Shown here: piece after piece, positions 21,785 through 33,899 of the stretch
How positions within the stretch are numbered: the first letter of the stretch is position 1
How the letters are laid out: each line of letters begins with the position of its first letter
Assembly (NCBI RefSeq): GCF_905171765.1
Contig: NC_053391.1
Location: 186,692,559 to 186,756,558, forward strand
From: Bufo bufo
Lineage: Eukaryota; Chordata; Amphibia; Anura; Bufonidae
Direction of reading: 5' to 3'
DNA: 64,000 nt
Notes under the pieces: model-generated
Databases searched by the model: none
What the model saw: only the letters and a program-made list of their open reading frames with translations
Told to the model about the DNA's origin: nothing
Program-made: the position numbers and the translations under genes

Positions 21785-24226
21785 TGTAATGACCGGCGTC
21801 ACGCACAGGGAGGGAAAAGGGAAAGCCCTGCCCAACGGAGAGGGAAAGGTGGTGACCCCTGACTCACCTTGCGGCTGGCACCTGATTACCCTGACGTCCC
21901 TAGACGGGTTCCTCACCCGTGCGGCGATCACGTGCCTAAACCCTGGCTTTCCCTAGAATGAGCCCTAGATAGTGAACGGGCCGGTGGGATCGCTAGTCCG
22001 CACCACTGACACTAAGAGGGAGACACCAGGAAGAGGACAGACAATACAGACAAACACATACACCCAGGTGGGCGACCACAGCAGACAGGGCCGGCCTTTG
22101 GGGTGTGCGGGCTGTGCGGCCGCACAGGGCGCCATAGCAACAGGGGTGCTGGGCGGCCGACAGCTCGCAATGTAATATGCGGCAGGCGAGGCTGCACTTG
22201 TGTTCTCCCTCGGGGCGCCCCCTCCATCTCCCCCTCCCCTGTCTGACCTGATTCCTCCTCCCCTGTGTCTGACCTGCCTGCTGCCCCCGCCGCTGCCAAT
22301 AAGAAGAGAGACAGGAGGGGGAGGGGCTGTGGCCACTGCGCCACCAATGAAGATAACTGACCTGAAATACAAATACAGGAGGCGGGTGCTGGAATCAAAT
22401 AGCCGACACCCGACCTTTGTGACAGGGAGCTGCGATCAGCTGCAGTTGAGTTAACCCTTCAGGTGCGGTACCTGAGGGGTTAACTGCCGCTGATCGCAGC
22501 TCCCTGTCACAAAGGTCGGGTGCCGGCTATTTGATTCCGGCAACCGCCTCCTGTATTTGTATAAGAAACATTGGGGGCACAGTGCGCCCCCCTTCCCCCA
22601 ACACCCCAGTATAAGAAACATTGGTGGCTCAGTGGGAAGTGCCAATGAGGGTTAAAAAAATAAAAAAAAATTAACTCACCTCCTCCAGTTGATCGCGTAG
22701 CTGCCGGTCTCCTGTTCTTTCTTCAGGACCTGTGGTGACGTCACTGAGCTCATCACATGGTCCATTACCATGTGATGTATCATGTGATGAGCACAGTGAT
22801 GTCACCACAGGTCCTTTGACAGGTCCTGAAGAAAGAAAAGGAGACGATCAATTGGAGGAGGTAAGTTAATTATTTATTTATTTTTTAACCCTCATTGGCA
22901 CTGCCCACTGCGCCACCAATGTTTATTATATTGGGGGGGCGCACTGCGCCACCAATGTTTATTATATTGGGGGGTGCACTGCGCCAATGTTTATTATATT
23001 GGGGGGGCGCACTGCGCCACCAATGTTTATTATACTGGGGTGTTGGGGGGGCGCACTGCGCCACCAATGTTTATTATATTGGGGGGGCCCAATGCGCCAC
23101 CAATGTTTATTATACTGGGGTGTTGGGGGGGGCGCACTGCACCACCAATGTTTATCATACTGGGGTGTTGGGGGGGCGCACTGCGCCACCAATGTTTATT
23201 ATATTGTGGGGGGCGCACTGCGCACAACGACGGGTTAGGGAAATTTCACAGCAGAGTGCGTATGCGCTGGGAGCCTCGCCGGCGGTTAGGGTAGGGAAAA
23301 ATTATGGGCCAGTGCACAGGTGCGGTGATCGGATGGATGTTCTCAGCTGGACACCGGCCGACACTGCGCATGCACTGGGAGCCTCACCAGTGGTTAGGGT
23401 AGGGAAAAAGCACTGGCCCGTACGTAATTTTTCCCTTCCCTAACCGCTGGTGAGGCTCCCGGTGCATGCGCAGTGTCGGCCGGTGTCCAGCTGAGAACAT
23501 CCATCCGATCACTGCGCCTGCGCACTGGCCCATAGTTTTTCCCTACCCTAACCGCCGGCGAGGCTCCTGGCGCATGCGCACTCTGCTGTGAAATTTCCCT
23601 AACCTGTCGTTGTCCGCCTGCGCTGCGCTGCACACCACCTCACGTCATGTCCGGTGCGACCGGAAGTGACGAAGGTAGGGAAATCTCACGAAGTAGGGAA
23701 GTATAACATTACACCGGCCTTTGGGGTGTGCGGGCTGGTAACTACTTGGTTGGATAGTCAGCCAGCCTATGCCATGATGCCAGCAACAAGCAGTATTTTT
23801 TATTTTTTTTGGGGGGGAAGCGCCACAAGGTTAGATCGCACAGGGCGCCTGAACACCTAAGGCCGGCCCTGACAGCAGACCACAAAGGTCCAACAGGGAT
23901 CCGGAGGGTAACGTTCTGGACCAACAACCAGAGAACGCAGCAACACAGCTTCAGAGGGTCAGTATAGAAGTCCAGGCAGGAAGCTCTATATCTGGCAAAC
24001 AGAGAAGTGTGAGAGGGGAATATAAGGAGGTTGGGAGTGCTGGACAAGGAACAGCTGAGGAGAAGGAGCTACGGATCCCTGAGTGAGCCAAAAGGGTTGC
24101 AAAGCAAACCCAGAAAGCTACCATAAGGAAACAGCCCTATCTTACATAGAGCGCGCAGCCAACCACTGTGACTTCCTGACCCCGGGTATAACGGAGTCAG
24201 GCGTGGGTCTTGACACCCTCGTGACA
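21785..24226 (-). repeat. gypsy 5' LTR, split by a hAT insertion
   Basis: The LTR pieces are 21,785-22,085 and 23,880-24,226, which together match the 649-bp LTR at 13,966. As the element lies on the minus strand this is the promoter-bearing 5' LTR, so the insertion probably disabled transcription. The primer-binding site would lie just inside at about 21,784-21,765 on the minus strand, but I cannot match it to a tRNA. Confidence 0.9.
22086..23871. mobile_element. non-autonomous hAT (1,786 bp) inside the gypsy 5' LTR
   Basis: The ends are CAGGGCCGGC and GCCGGCCCTG, with a perfect 8-bp target duplication ACAGCAGA (22,078-22,085 and 23,872-23,879), the hAT signature. It encodes no transposase. 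The interior is a mosaic. A foldback sits around 22,385-22,545 (GACCTTTGTGACAGGGAGC arms) and another at 22,720-22,840 (GGACCTGTGGTGACGTCACT-like arms). A minisatellite of GCGCACTGCGCCACCAATG / TTTATTATA units occupies about 22,905-23,220. A third, larger foldback runs 23,235-23,610 (GTTAGGGTAGGGAAAAA arms). Confidence 0.92.
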
Positions 24227-27200
24227 GATATACCTGCTTCCAGAAAATACTGATTGATGGCTGCGACATACCTGCTTCCAGAAAATACTGATTAAGGGGA
24301 TTGATATACCTACTTCCACAAAATACTGATTAAGGGGTTCGATATACCTGTTTCCACCAAATATTTATTTAGGCCTGCGATATACCTGCTTTACAAATTA
24401 CTGATTAAGGGGTTCGATATACCTGCTTCCACCAAATATTTATTTAGGCCTGCGATTTACCTGCTTCCATAAAATACTGATTAAGTAGTTTGCTATAACA
24501 GCTTCCACAAAATATTTATTTAGGCCTGCGATATACCTGCTTCACAAAATACTGATTTAGGGGTTCGATATACCTGTTTCCACCAAATATTTATTTAGGC
24601 CTGCGATATACTTGCTTCCATAAAATACTGATTAAGTAGTTTGCTATAACAGCTTCCACAAAATACTGATTGAGGGCTTTGATATACCTGCTTCCACAAA
24701 ATGCTGATTGAGGGCTGCGATATACCTGCTTCCACAAAAAACTGATTAAGGGGATTGATATATCTGCTTCCACAAAATACTGATTGAAGGCTGCAATATA
24801 CCTGTTACCACAAAATACTGATTAAGGGGTTCGATAGCCTTGCTTCCACAAAATACTGATTGAGGGCTGCGATATACCTGCTTCCACAAAACACTGATTA
24901 AGGGGTTTAATATACCTGCTTCCACAAAATACTGATTGAGGGCTGCGATATACCTGCTTCCACAAAATACTGATTAAAGGGTTTGATATACCAGCTTCCA
25001 CAAAATACTGATTGAGGGCTGCAATATACCTGCTTCCACAAAATACTGATTAAGGTGTTCGATATCCCTGCTTCTACAAAATACTGATTAAGGGGGTTCG
25101 ATATACCTGCTTTAACAAAATACTGATTAAGGGGTTTGATATAGCTGCTTCCACAAAATACTGATTAAAGGGTTTGATATACATGTTTTAACAAAATACT
25201 GATTAAGGGCTACGACATACCTGCTTCCACAAAATACTAATTAATTTGTTCTATATACCTGTTTCCACCAAATATTGATTGAGACCTGCGATATACCTGC
25301 TTCCACAAAATACTGATTAAGTGGTTTGATATCCCTGCTTCCACAAAATACTGATTGAGGGCTGCGAAATACCTGCTTCCACAAAATACTGATTAAGGGG
25401 TTCGTTATACCTGTTTCCACCAAATATTGATTGAGGCCTGCAAGATACCTGCTTCCACAAAATACTGATTAAGGGGTTTAATATTCCTGCTTTCACAAAA
25501 TACTTATTAAAGGGTTTGATATACCTGCTTTAAAGAAAATACTGATTGAGTGCTGCGACATACCTGCTTCCACAAAATACTAATTAATGTGTTCTATATA
25601 CCTGTTTCCACCAAATATTGATTGAGGCCTGCGATATCCCTGCTTCTACAAAATACTGATTGAGGGCTGCGATATACCTGTTTCTACAAAATACTGATTA
25701 AGGGGTTCGATATCGCTGTTTCCACCAAATATTGATTGAGGCTTGCAAAATACCTGCTTCTACACAATACTGAATAATGGGTTCGATATACCTGTTTCCA
25801 CCAAATATTTAGTTAGGCCTGCGATATACCTGCATCACAAAATACTGATTAAGGGGTTCGATATACCTGTTTCCACCAAATATTTATTTAGGCCTGCGAT
25901 ATACCTGCTTCCATAAAATACTGATTAAGTAGTTTGCTATACCAGCTTCTTCAAAATACTGATTGAGGGTTGTGATATACCTGCTCCACAAAATACTGAT
26001 TGAGCCCTGCGATATACCTGCTTCCACAAAATACTGATTAAGGGGTTCGATATCCCTACTTCCACAAAATACTGATTGAGGACTGCGATATACCTGCTTC
26101 CAAAAAATACTGATTAAGGGGTTTGATATACCTGCTTCCACAAAATACTGATTGAAGGCTGCGATATACCTGCTTCCACAAAATACTGATTAAGGGGTTT
26201 GATATACCTGCTTTAACAAAATACTGATTGAGGGCTGCGATATACCTGCTTCCACAAAATACTGATTAAGAGGTTTGATATACCTGCTCCATGAAATATT
26301 GATTAAGGCCTGTGATATACCTGCTTCCACAAAATACTGATTAAGGGGTTTGATAGCCCTGCTTCCACAAAATACTGATTGAAGGCTGCGATATACCTGC
26401 TTCCACAAAATACTGATTAAGGGGTTTGATATACCTGCTTTAACAAAATACTGATTGAGGGCTGCGATATACCTGCTTCCACAAAATACTGATTAAGAGG
26501 TTTGATATACCTGCTCCACGGAATATTGATTAAGGCCTGTGATATACCTGCTTCCACAAAATACTGATTAAGGGGTTTGATAGCCCTGCTTCCACAAAAT
26601 ACTGATTTAGGACTGCGATATACCTGCTTCCACAAAATACTGATTTAAGGGGTTCAATATACCTGCTTCCACAAACACTGATTAAGGGGTTTGATATACC
26701 TGCTTCCACAAAATACTAATTGAGGGCTGCGATATACCGGCTTCCACAAAATACTGATTAAAGGGTTTGCTATACCAGCTTCCACAAAATCCTGATTGAG
26801 GGCTGCCATATACCTGCTTCCACAAAATACTGATTAAGGGGTTTGCTATACCTGCTTCCACAAAATACTGATTGAGGGCTGTAAAATACCTACTTCTTCA
26901 AAATACTGATTGAGGCTGCGATATACCTGCTTCCACAAAATACAGATTAAGGGGTTTGATATACCTGCTTCTACAAAATACTGATTGAGGCCTGCGATAT
27001 ACCTGCTTCCACAAAATATTGATTAAGGGGTTTGATATACCAGCTTCCACAAAATTCTGATTGAGGGCTGCGTTATACCTGCTTCCACAAAATATTGATT
27101 AAGGGGTTTGATATTCCTGCCTTGCAAAATAGTGATTGAGGGCTACGATATATCTGCTTCCACAAAATACTGATTAAGTGGTTCAATATACTTTTTTCCA

Positions 27201-28455
27201 CAAAATACTGATTGAGGCCTGTGATTTTCCTGCTTCCATAAAATGATTAAGTGGTTTGATATCCCTGTTTCCACAAAATACTGATTGAGGGCTGCAATAT
27301 ACCTGTCTCCACAAAATATTGATTAAGGGGTTCGATATACCTGTTTCCACAAAATATTGATTGAGACCTGCGAGATACCTGCTTCCACACAATACTGAAT
27401 AATGAGTTCGATATACCTGTTTCCACCAAATATTTATTTAGGCCTGCGAGATTCCTGCTTCCGCAAAATACTGATTAATGGGTTCTACATACCTGCTTCC
27501 ACAAAATACTGATTGAGGGCTGCGTTATACCAACTTCCAAAAAATACTGATTAAGGGGTTTGATACACCTGCTCCACAAAATACTGATTGAGGCCTGCAA
27601 TATACCTGCTTCCACAAAATACTGATTAAGGGGTTTTGATATCCCTGCTTCCACAAAATACTGATTAAGGGGTTCGATATACCTATTTCCACCAAATATT
27701 GATTGAGGCCTGCGAGATACCTGCTTCCACACAATACTGATTAAGGGGTTCGATATACTTTTTTTCCTCTAAATATTGATTGAGGCCTGCAATATACCTG
27801 CTTCCACAAAATATTGATTAAGGGGTTTGATATACCTGCTTCCACAAAATACTGATTGAGGGCTGTGATATACATGCTTCCACAAAATACTGATTAAGGG
27901 GTTCGATATACCTGTTTCCACCAAATATTGATTGAGGCCTGCGATATACCTGCTTCCACTAAATACTGATTGAGGGCTGCGATATACCTGCTTCCACAAA
28001 ATACTGATTAAGGGGTTTGATATACCTGATTCCACAAAATACTGATTGAGGGCTGCGATATACCTGCTTCCACAAAATACTGATTAAGAGGTTCGATATA
28101 CCTGTTTCCACAAAATATTGATTGATGCCTGCGATATACCTGCTTCAACTAAATACTGATTAAGGGGTTGATATCCCTGCTTCCACAAAATACTGATTGA
28201 GGGCTGCGATATACCTGCTTCCACAAAATACTGATTAAGAGGTTCGATATACCTGTTTCCACAAAATATTGATTGATGCCTGCGATATACCTGCTTCCAC
28301 TAAATACTGATTAAGGAGTTGATATCCCTACTTCCACAAAATACTGATTGAGGGCTGCGATATACCTGCTTCCACAAAATAGTGATTAAGTGGTTTTCGA
28401 TATACCTGTTTCTACCAAATTTTTATTGAGGCCTGCGAGATACCTGCTTCCACAA
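24227..28455 (+). repeat. 38-bp tandem array, block 3 (largest)
   Basis: Roughly 110 copies of the same 38-bp monomer, running up to the 5' flank of the hAT transposase. Higher-order structure is visible. A ~227-bp six-monomer unit is duplicated at about 26,190-26,410 and 26,417-26,635. A ~151-bp four-monomer unit is repeated at about 28,060-28,360, marked by GGGGTTGATATCCCTGC. A recurrent 37-bp monomer (CCTGCTCCA lacking one T) marks some units. The last unit passes directly into CTGTTCTTCTCTCGGGAC, the transposon leader also found at 290-310. Confidence 0.93.
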
Positions 28456-29956
28456 ATACTGTTCTTCTCTCGGGACTTAGGCACATTGTCATTTTGAAAA
28501 TGACAGGCAGAGGAAGAGGCAGGCCTTTCCGCAGGGGTGGTAGGGGTCGGACAGGTGCACTAGGCCGGAGCCTAAGTAGGAAGTTGGAGAAGGCGCGTGC
28601 GATTACTTCAAAGGGCACACCAGAGTTGGTTGAGTGGCTCACTAACCCTTCCGCTTCTGCACCCTCCTCATCCTATGTATCTGCACCCTCCTCAATGTCT
28701 GCTGTGTGCACCCCCAAATACAATATCATCACCACCATCATAGCCCCACTACTCGAGTCAGAGGAATTATTTTCCCATGCATTCTCAGACCTTACCATTA
28801 AGTCGCGGTAAGCCCAGCACTTACCTAGGGACGACCATCTTAAGAAGGCACCTGGCCTTCCATCACTGAGCCCAGTGCGAGCAACGCCATCAGTACCTAC
28901 AAAGCCACATTACCGGAGCTCCATGTCCTGCCTCTTCTCCTTCTCCTCTCTCCTCCCATTTGTCCTCCACTCCTCCTTCCACCGTGCCGTCGTCGCGTTC
29001 ATCCGTGACCCAAATGTTTGAGCATAAAAAGTCGATGACGCTGGATAACCCTCTTGCCCAACGGCTGACTGCTGGCTTGTCGGAACTGCTAGTCCGCTAA
29101 CTACTGCCAACTGTTGGACTCGGAGGCCTTTAGAAAATGTGTGGCCTTTGGCACACCGCAATGGAACGTCCCCAGAACGAAATATTTCTCCCAGAAGGGC
29201 ATCCTAGAGCTATATGGCCACGTTCAGCGGCAAGTGATTATATCTCATACAGTATAGGTGCCAAGATACATCTGACCACAGGCACGTGGTCTAGCAAGCA
29301 CGGGCAGGGAAGGTACATAACTTTTACTGCCCACTGGATGAACCTTCCGACAACTGTCAAGCATGTGACCTGTGGCTCCCGTGTGGATTTGGTGCTACCG
29401 CCAAGGATTGCATACATGCCTGCCTCTTATTCTCCTCCTGCTACTCCATCCTCCGTCTCCCTCTCGGCTGTCTCCTCCTTTTTCACTGCTACAGCCTCTT
29501 CCGCTGCGCCCCCCAAAGCTCCCCCAGAACCTATTTGACGTCCCAGGTGAGACATTGTCATGCATTGCTGTGGCTGTTGTGCCTGGAAGCCAAGAGCCAC
29601 ACTGGTCCTGCACTGCTTTCAGCTCTGCGGTTACAGGCCAATCAGTGGCTAACCCCGCTCAATTTGACAGTTGGTAAAGTGATGTGCGACAACGGTGCCA
29701 ATTTGCTGAGCGCGTTGAAACAGGGCAAAATGACACACGTGCCGTGCATGGCACACGTCCTGAACTTAGTCGTGCAGCAATTCGTTGCCAAATACCCCAG
29801 GGTCCAGAACATCTTGCGGCAGGCCAGAAAAATTTCTTGCCATTTTAGAAGATCTTACACGGCCATGGCTCGCCTTGCTGACGTTCAGCAGCGACACCAC
29901 TTGCTCGTCAGACGTCTGATTTGTGACAGCCCGACGTACTGGAACTCCACCTTGTA

Positions 29957-31509
29957 CACTGCGTGCAGAATTATTAGGCAAATGAGTATTTTGACCACAT
30001 CATCCTCTTTATGCATGTTGTCTTACTCCAAGCTGTATAGGCTCGAAAGCCTACTACCAATTAAGCATATTAGGTGATGTGCATCTCTGTAATGAGAAGG
30101 GGTGTGGTCTAATGACATCAACACCCTATATTAGGTGTGCATAATTATTAGGCAACTTCCTTTCCTTTGGCAAAATGGGTCAAAAGAAGGACTTGACAGG
30201 CTCAGAAAAGTCAAAAATAGTGAGATATCTTGCAGAGGGATGCAGCACTCTTAAAATTGCAAAGCTTCTGAAGCGTGATCATCGAACAATCAAGCGTTTC
30301 ATTCAAAATAGTCAACAGGGTCGCAAGAAGCGTGTGAAAAACCAAGGCGCAAAATAATTGCCCATGAACTGAGAAAAGTCAAGCGTGCAGCTGCCAAGAT
30401 GCCACTTGCCACCAGTTTGGCCATATTTCAGAGCTGCAACATCACTGGAGTGCCCAAAAGCACATGGTGTGCAATACTCAGAGACATGGCCAAGGTAAGA
30501 AAGGCTGAAAGACGACCACCACTGAACAAGACACACAAGCTGAAACGTCAAGACTGGGCCAAGAAATATCTCAAGACTGATTTTTCTAAGGTTTTATGGA
30601 CTGATGAAATGAGAGTGAGTCTTGATGGGCCAGATGGATGGGCCCGTGGCTGGATTGGTAAAGGGCAGAGAGCTCCAGTCCGACTCAGACGCCAGCAAGG
30701 TGGAGGTGGAGTACTGGTTTGGGCTGGTATCATCAAAGATGAACTTGTGGGGCCTTTTCGGGTTGAGGATGGAGTCAAGCTCAACTCCCAGTCCTACTGC
30801 CAGTTTCTGGAAGACACCTTCTTTAAGCAGTGGTACAGGAAGAAGTCTGCATCCTTCAAGCTTTTCATGCAGGACAATGGTCCATCACACGCGTCCAAGT
30901 ACTCCACAGCGTGGCTGGCAAGAAAGGGTATAAAAGAAGAAAATCTAATGACATGGCCTCCTTGTTCACCTGATCTGAACCCCATTGAGAACCTGTGGTC
31001 CATCATCAAATGTGAGATTTACAAGGAGGGAAAACAGTACGCCTCTCTGAACAGTGTCTGGGAGGCTGTGGTTGCTGCTGCACGCAATGTTGATGGTGAA
31101 CAGATCAAAACACTGACAGAATCCATGGATGGCAGGCTTTTGAGTGTCCTTGCAAAGAAAGGTGGCTATATTGGTCACTGATTTGTTTTTGTTTTGTTTT
31201 TGAATGTCAGAAATGTATATTTGTGAATGTTGAGATGTTATATTGGTTTCACTGGTAAAAATAAATAATTGAAATGGGTATATATTTGTTTTTTGTTAAT
31301 TTGCCTAATAATTATGCACAGTAATAGTCACCTGCACACACAGATATCCCCCTAAAATAGCTAAAACTAAAAACAAACTAAAAACTACTTCCAAAAATAT
31401 TAAGCTTTGATATTAATGAGTTTTTTGGGTTCATTGAGAACATGGTTGTTGTTCAATAATAAAATTAATCCTCAAAAATACAACTTGCCTAATAATTCTG
31501 CACTCCCTG
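29957..31509 (+). mobile_element. DD37E Tc1/mariner element with double inverted repeats
   Basis: The element is flanked by TA (29,955-29,956 and 31,510-31,511). Outer ends carry GTGCAGAATTATTAGGCAA (from about 29,963 and, inverted, ending about 31,502). An inner pair, GTGCATAATTATTAGGCAA, lies at about 30,137 and, inverted, at about 31,301. Two direct copies of the motif within each end form an IR/DR layout like that known in Sleeping Beauty-type Tc1 elements. Total length is 1,553 bp. It splits the hAT transposase coding region, so it is younger than the hAT. Confidence 0.92.
30175..31181 (+). pseudogene. Tc1/mariner DD37E transposase with one frameshift
   Basis: The N-terminal helix-turn-helix part (MGQKKDLTGSEKSKIVRYL to HRTIKRFI) runs 30,175-30,354. 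A single frameshift near 30,350 moves the rest (IIAHELRKVKRAAAK to the stop at about 31,181) into another frame. All three catalytic acids are present: VLWTDEM, FMQDNGPSH and LNPIENLW. Counting from the second Asp to the Glu gives 37 residues between them, i.e. DD37E. A GRPR-like hinge is not obvious. Apart from the frameshift the coding region is intact, so it decayed only recently. Confidence 0.9.
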
Positions 31510-32679
31510 TATATGCTTGATAGGCTGCTCCAGCAGCAACCTGCCTTTAACAACTACCTGTACGAACTCTGCAGCAGCACAGGTTCTGCGGAGCTTGGTT
31601 TCTTTTCACTGTGCCATTGGCTGCTCATGCGTGACGCATGCAGACTTATGCGGCCATTTGATGAGATCACCAAACTGGTCAGTGTCAGCCAGGGCGCCAT
31701 CAGTGACATCCTACCTTACGCCTGCTTTCTGGAGAGTGCATTGTGTCGTGTCATTGATCAAGCTGTCGAGGAGCAGGAGCTGGAAGATGAGGAAGTCGCA
31801 ATGCTGAATGAAATCCCAGGGGGACTACTCTATCTGAGACAAGTCAGAAGGAGTCTGAAGATGAGTCAGAGGAGGATGGTGGCTGGGGGGAGGAGGAGGA
31901 GCAAGAAGAGCAGGCTTTGAGGGGGACTTTAAACTTTTCAGGGATCCCTGGTGTTGTCCATGGCTGGGGGGAGGAGACCGAGGACGACATTCTCCTGGGC
32001 GAAGAGCAGGAGCCAGGGCGCTCCACCGCTTCCAATTTAGTGCAAATGGGGGCCTTCATTCTCCAGTGTTTGAAGAGGGACCCCTGTATAAAAAGTATAA
32101 CGGGCAAGGACCAGTACTGGGTGGCAACATTCTTAGACCCCGGTACAAACACAAAATGGAGGACATGTTACCAGCATAACAGAGGGCTGGCAGGAGGCAG
32201 CATTTCCAGGCCTTAATGCGAGAGATGCGGCATTCTGCTGTTGCGGGCGCTGGCAGAGGAGATTCTACCCACAGCGAAACAGATGCTGGTACCAATCCTA
32301 CCGTGCCTGCAAGAAGAGGGCTGTTTGAAGATGTGTTGGTCACATATGAGATCATTGAGATCATGGATATGAGATCATCCTTGCAGCCAACCCATCAACA
32401 GCCGCCCTCTGGATCCAGCCTCAGGGAACTCCTAGACCGACAGGTGTCCAACTACATCGGGTTAACGGCCGATGTGGATGCTCTGAGAAGTGAGGAACCC
32501 CTGGACTACTGGGTGTGCAGGCTTGACCTGAACTCTTGGCTTGCCCCTCGTCGAGTGTCCTGTCCGAAAGCACATTCAGCGCAGAAGGGGTTATCGTGAC
32601 CGATAAGCGCAGTCGCCTAGCTCACGACAGAACAAAGAATGGTCCTTGTCTTATGTATATACAGCGGCATAAAAGGCCT

Positions 32680-33740
32680 TTTCTGTCAGGTTAATGCCTA
32701 ATTTTTGGGGCCTCTACTCCAGTGGCCTACAGTAAAATTTTTATCCAGTGACGGCCTAATTTACCTCCAGCCACATCATCACAAATACTTTTCTGTCCGG
32801 TGAATGCCTAATTTTTGGGGTCTGTACTGGCCTACAGTAAAAATTTTATCCAGTGGACGCCTAATGTACCTCCAGCCACATAATCACAAGTTCTTTTCTG
32901 TCAGGTTAATGCCTAATTTTTTGGGCTTGTTCTCCAGTTGCCTATAGTAAAAATTTTATCCAGTGACCGCCTAATGTACCTCCAGCCACATCATCACAAG
33001 TTCTTTTCTGTCAGGTGAATGCCTAATTTTTGGGCTTGTACTGGCCTACAGTAAAAATTTTATCCAGTGACCGCCTAATGTACCTCCAGCCACATCATCA
33101 TAAGTACTTTTCTGTCAGGTGAATGCCTAATTTTTGGGCTTGTACTGGCCTACAGTAAAAATTTTATCCAGTGACCGCCTAATGTACCTCCAGCCACATC
33201 ATCATAAGTTCTTTTCTGTAAGGTGAATGCCTAATTTTTGGGCCTGTACTCCCGTCGCCTAAAATAAAAATATTCTAGGCTCCAGCAGGGCACATTTTGA
33301 GAGTTTCCCTTTAAGACGCATAAAAATGGCCCCTGATTAAAATAATTTTTTTGTGGCAACTCGCCTAGCCCAAGACAGTGTCGACTACCTCACATTTCTA
33401 AAAATGAATGAGGCATGGATCTCAGAGGAATTCAACACCTGTGACGACCACGTGTAATTGAATTTCCTCATGCCAGCCCACACATATCCGCCACCACTCA
33501 GAACAAAGAATGGTCCTTGTATTATGTATATACGGCGGCATAAAAAGCTTTTTCTGTCAGGTGAATGCCTAATTTTTCGGGCCTCTACTCCAGTGGCCTA
33601 CAGTAAAAATTTTATCCAGTGATCGCCTAATGTACCTCCAGCCACATAATCACAAATACTTTTCTGTCAGGTGAATGCCTAATTTTTGGGGCCTGTACTC
33701 CCGTCACCTAAAATAAAAATTTTCTAGGCTCCAGCAGGGC
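32680..33740 (+). repeat. ~104-bp 3' minisatellite of the hAT element
   Basis: The unit (CTGTCAGGTGAATGCCTAAT ... GGCCTACAGTAAAAATTTTA ... CCTAATGTACCTCCAGCCAC) repeats with a ~104-bp period from 32,685 to about 33,260, and again at 33,555-33,720. The block start AACAAAGAATGGTCCTTGT occurs twice, at 32,630 and 33,501. This shows that a ~870-bp segment containing the array and the end of the transposase was duplicated or rearranged. The same repeats occur in copy 1 at 1,880-2,085. Confidence 0.88.
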
Positions 33741-33899
33741 ACATTTTTGAGAGTTTCCCTTTAAGACGCATAAAAATGGCCCCTGATTAAAATACATTTT
33801 TTTGTGGGAATGTTTGCAAATGATCCCCCTCTGGTATGTCACTGTCCATGTTGTGGGACTATTCGTACACTTCTAGTAAGTATTTGGTGGCTGCAAATA

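Larger units (their letters stand above)
13966..24226 (-). mobile_element. Ty3/gypsy chromovirus LTR retrotransposon, nearly full length, nested insertions
   Basis: The provirus is bounded by TG...CA LTRs and a perfect 5-bp target duplication GATAT (13,961-13,965 and 24,227-24,231) inside the 38-bp array. On the minus strand the order is 5' LTR (24,226-21,785), gag with a CCHC knuckle, protease, reverse transcriptase, RNase H, integrase, chromodomain and 3' LTR (14,614-13,966). That order and the C-terminal chromodomain identify a Ty3/gypsy chromovirus. The coding region has several frameshifts and three insertions (16,570-16,905; 18,474-21,032; 22,086-23,871), so this copy is not autonomous. 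By eye the LTRs differ at only about a dozen sites, suggesting a fairly recent insertion. Confidence 0.95.
28494..33455 (+). pseudogene. hAT transposase, broken and interrupted by a Tc1/mariner element
   Basis: The N-terminus (MKMTGRGRGRPF) matches copy 1. A deletion at about 28,798 removes roughly 430 bp present in copy 1, including the BED finger cysteines. Catalytic blocks include LTTGTW (about 29,272; copy 1 has TTDTW, so the first Asp reads Gly here) and MCDNGANLLSAL (about 29,683) with the second Asp. The C-terminal part after the Tc1 insertion (31,513-32,640) includes EEPLDYWVC and, across a frameshift, a VTDKRSRLA dimerisation motif. A last piece, FLKMNEAWISEEFN (33,395-33,440), is displaced by an internal duplication. 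Many frameshifts and stops mean no active enzyme. Confidence 0.85.

Noticed and set aside
22885..23294. Glycine/proline-rich open frames around a repeated APPMFIILG peptide
   Set aside because: They come from the minisatellite in the non-autonomous hAT, not a gene.
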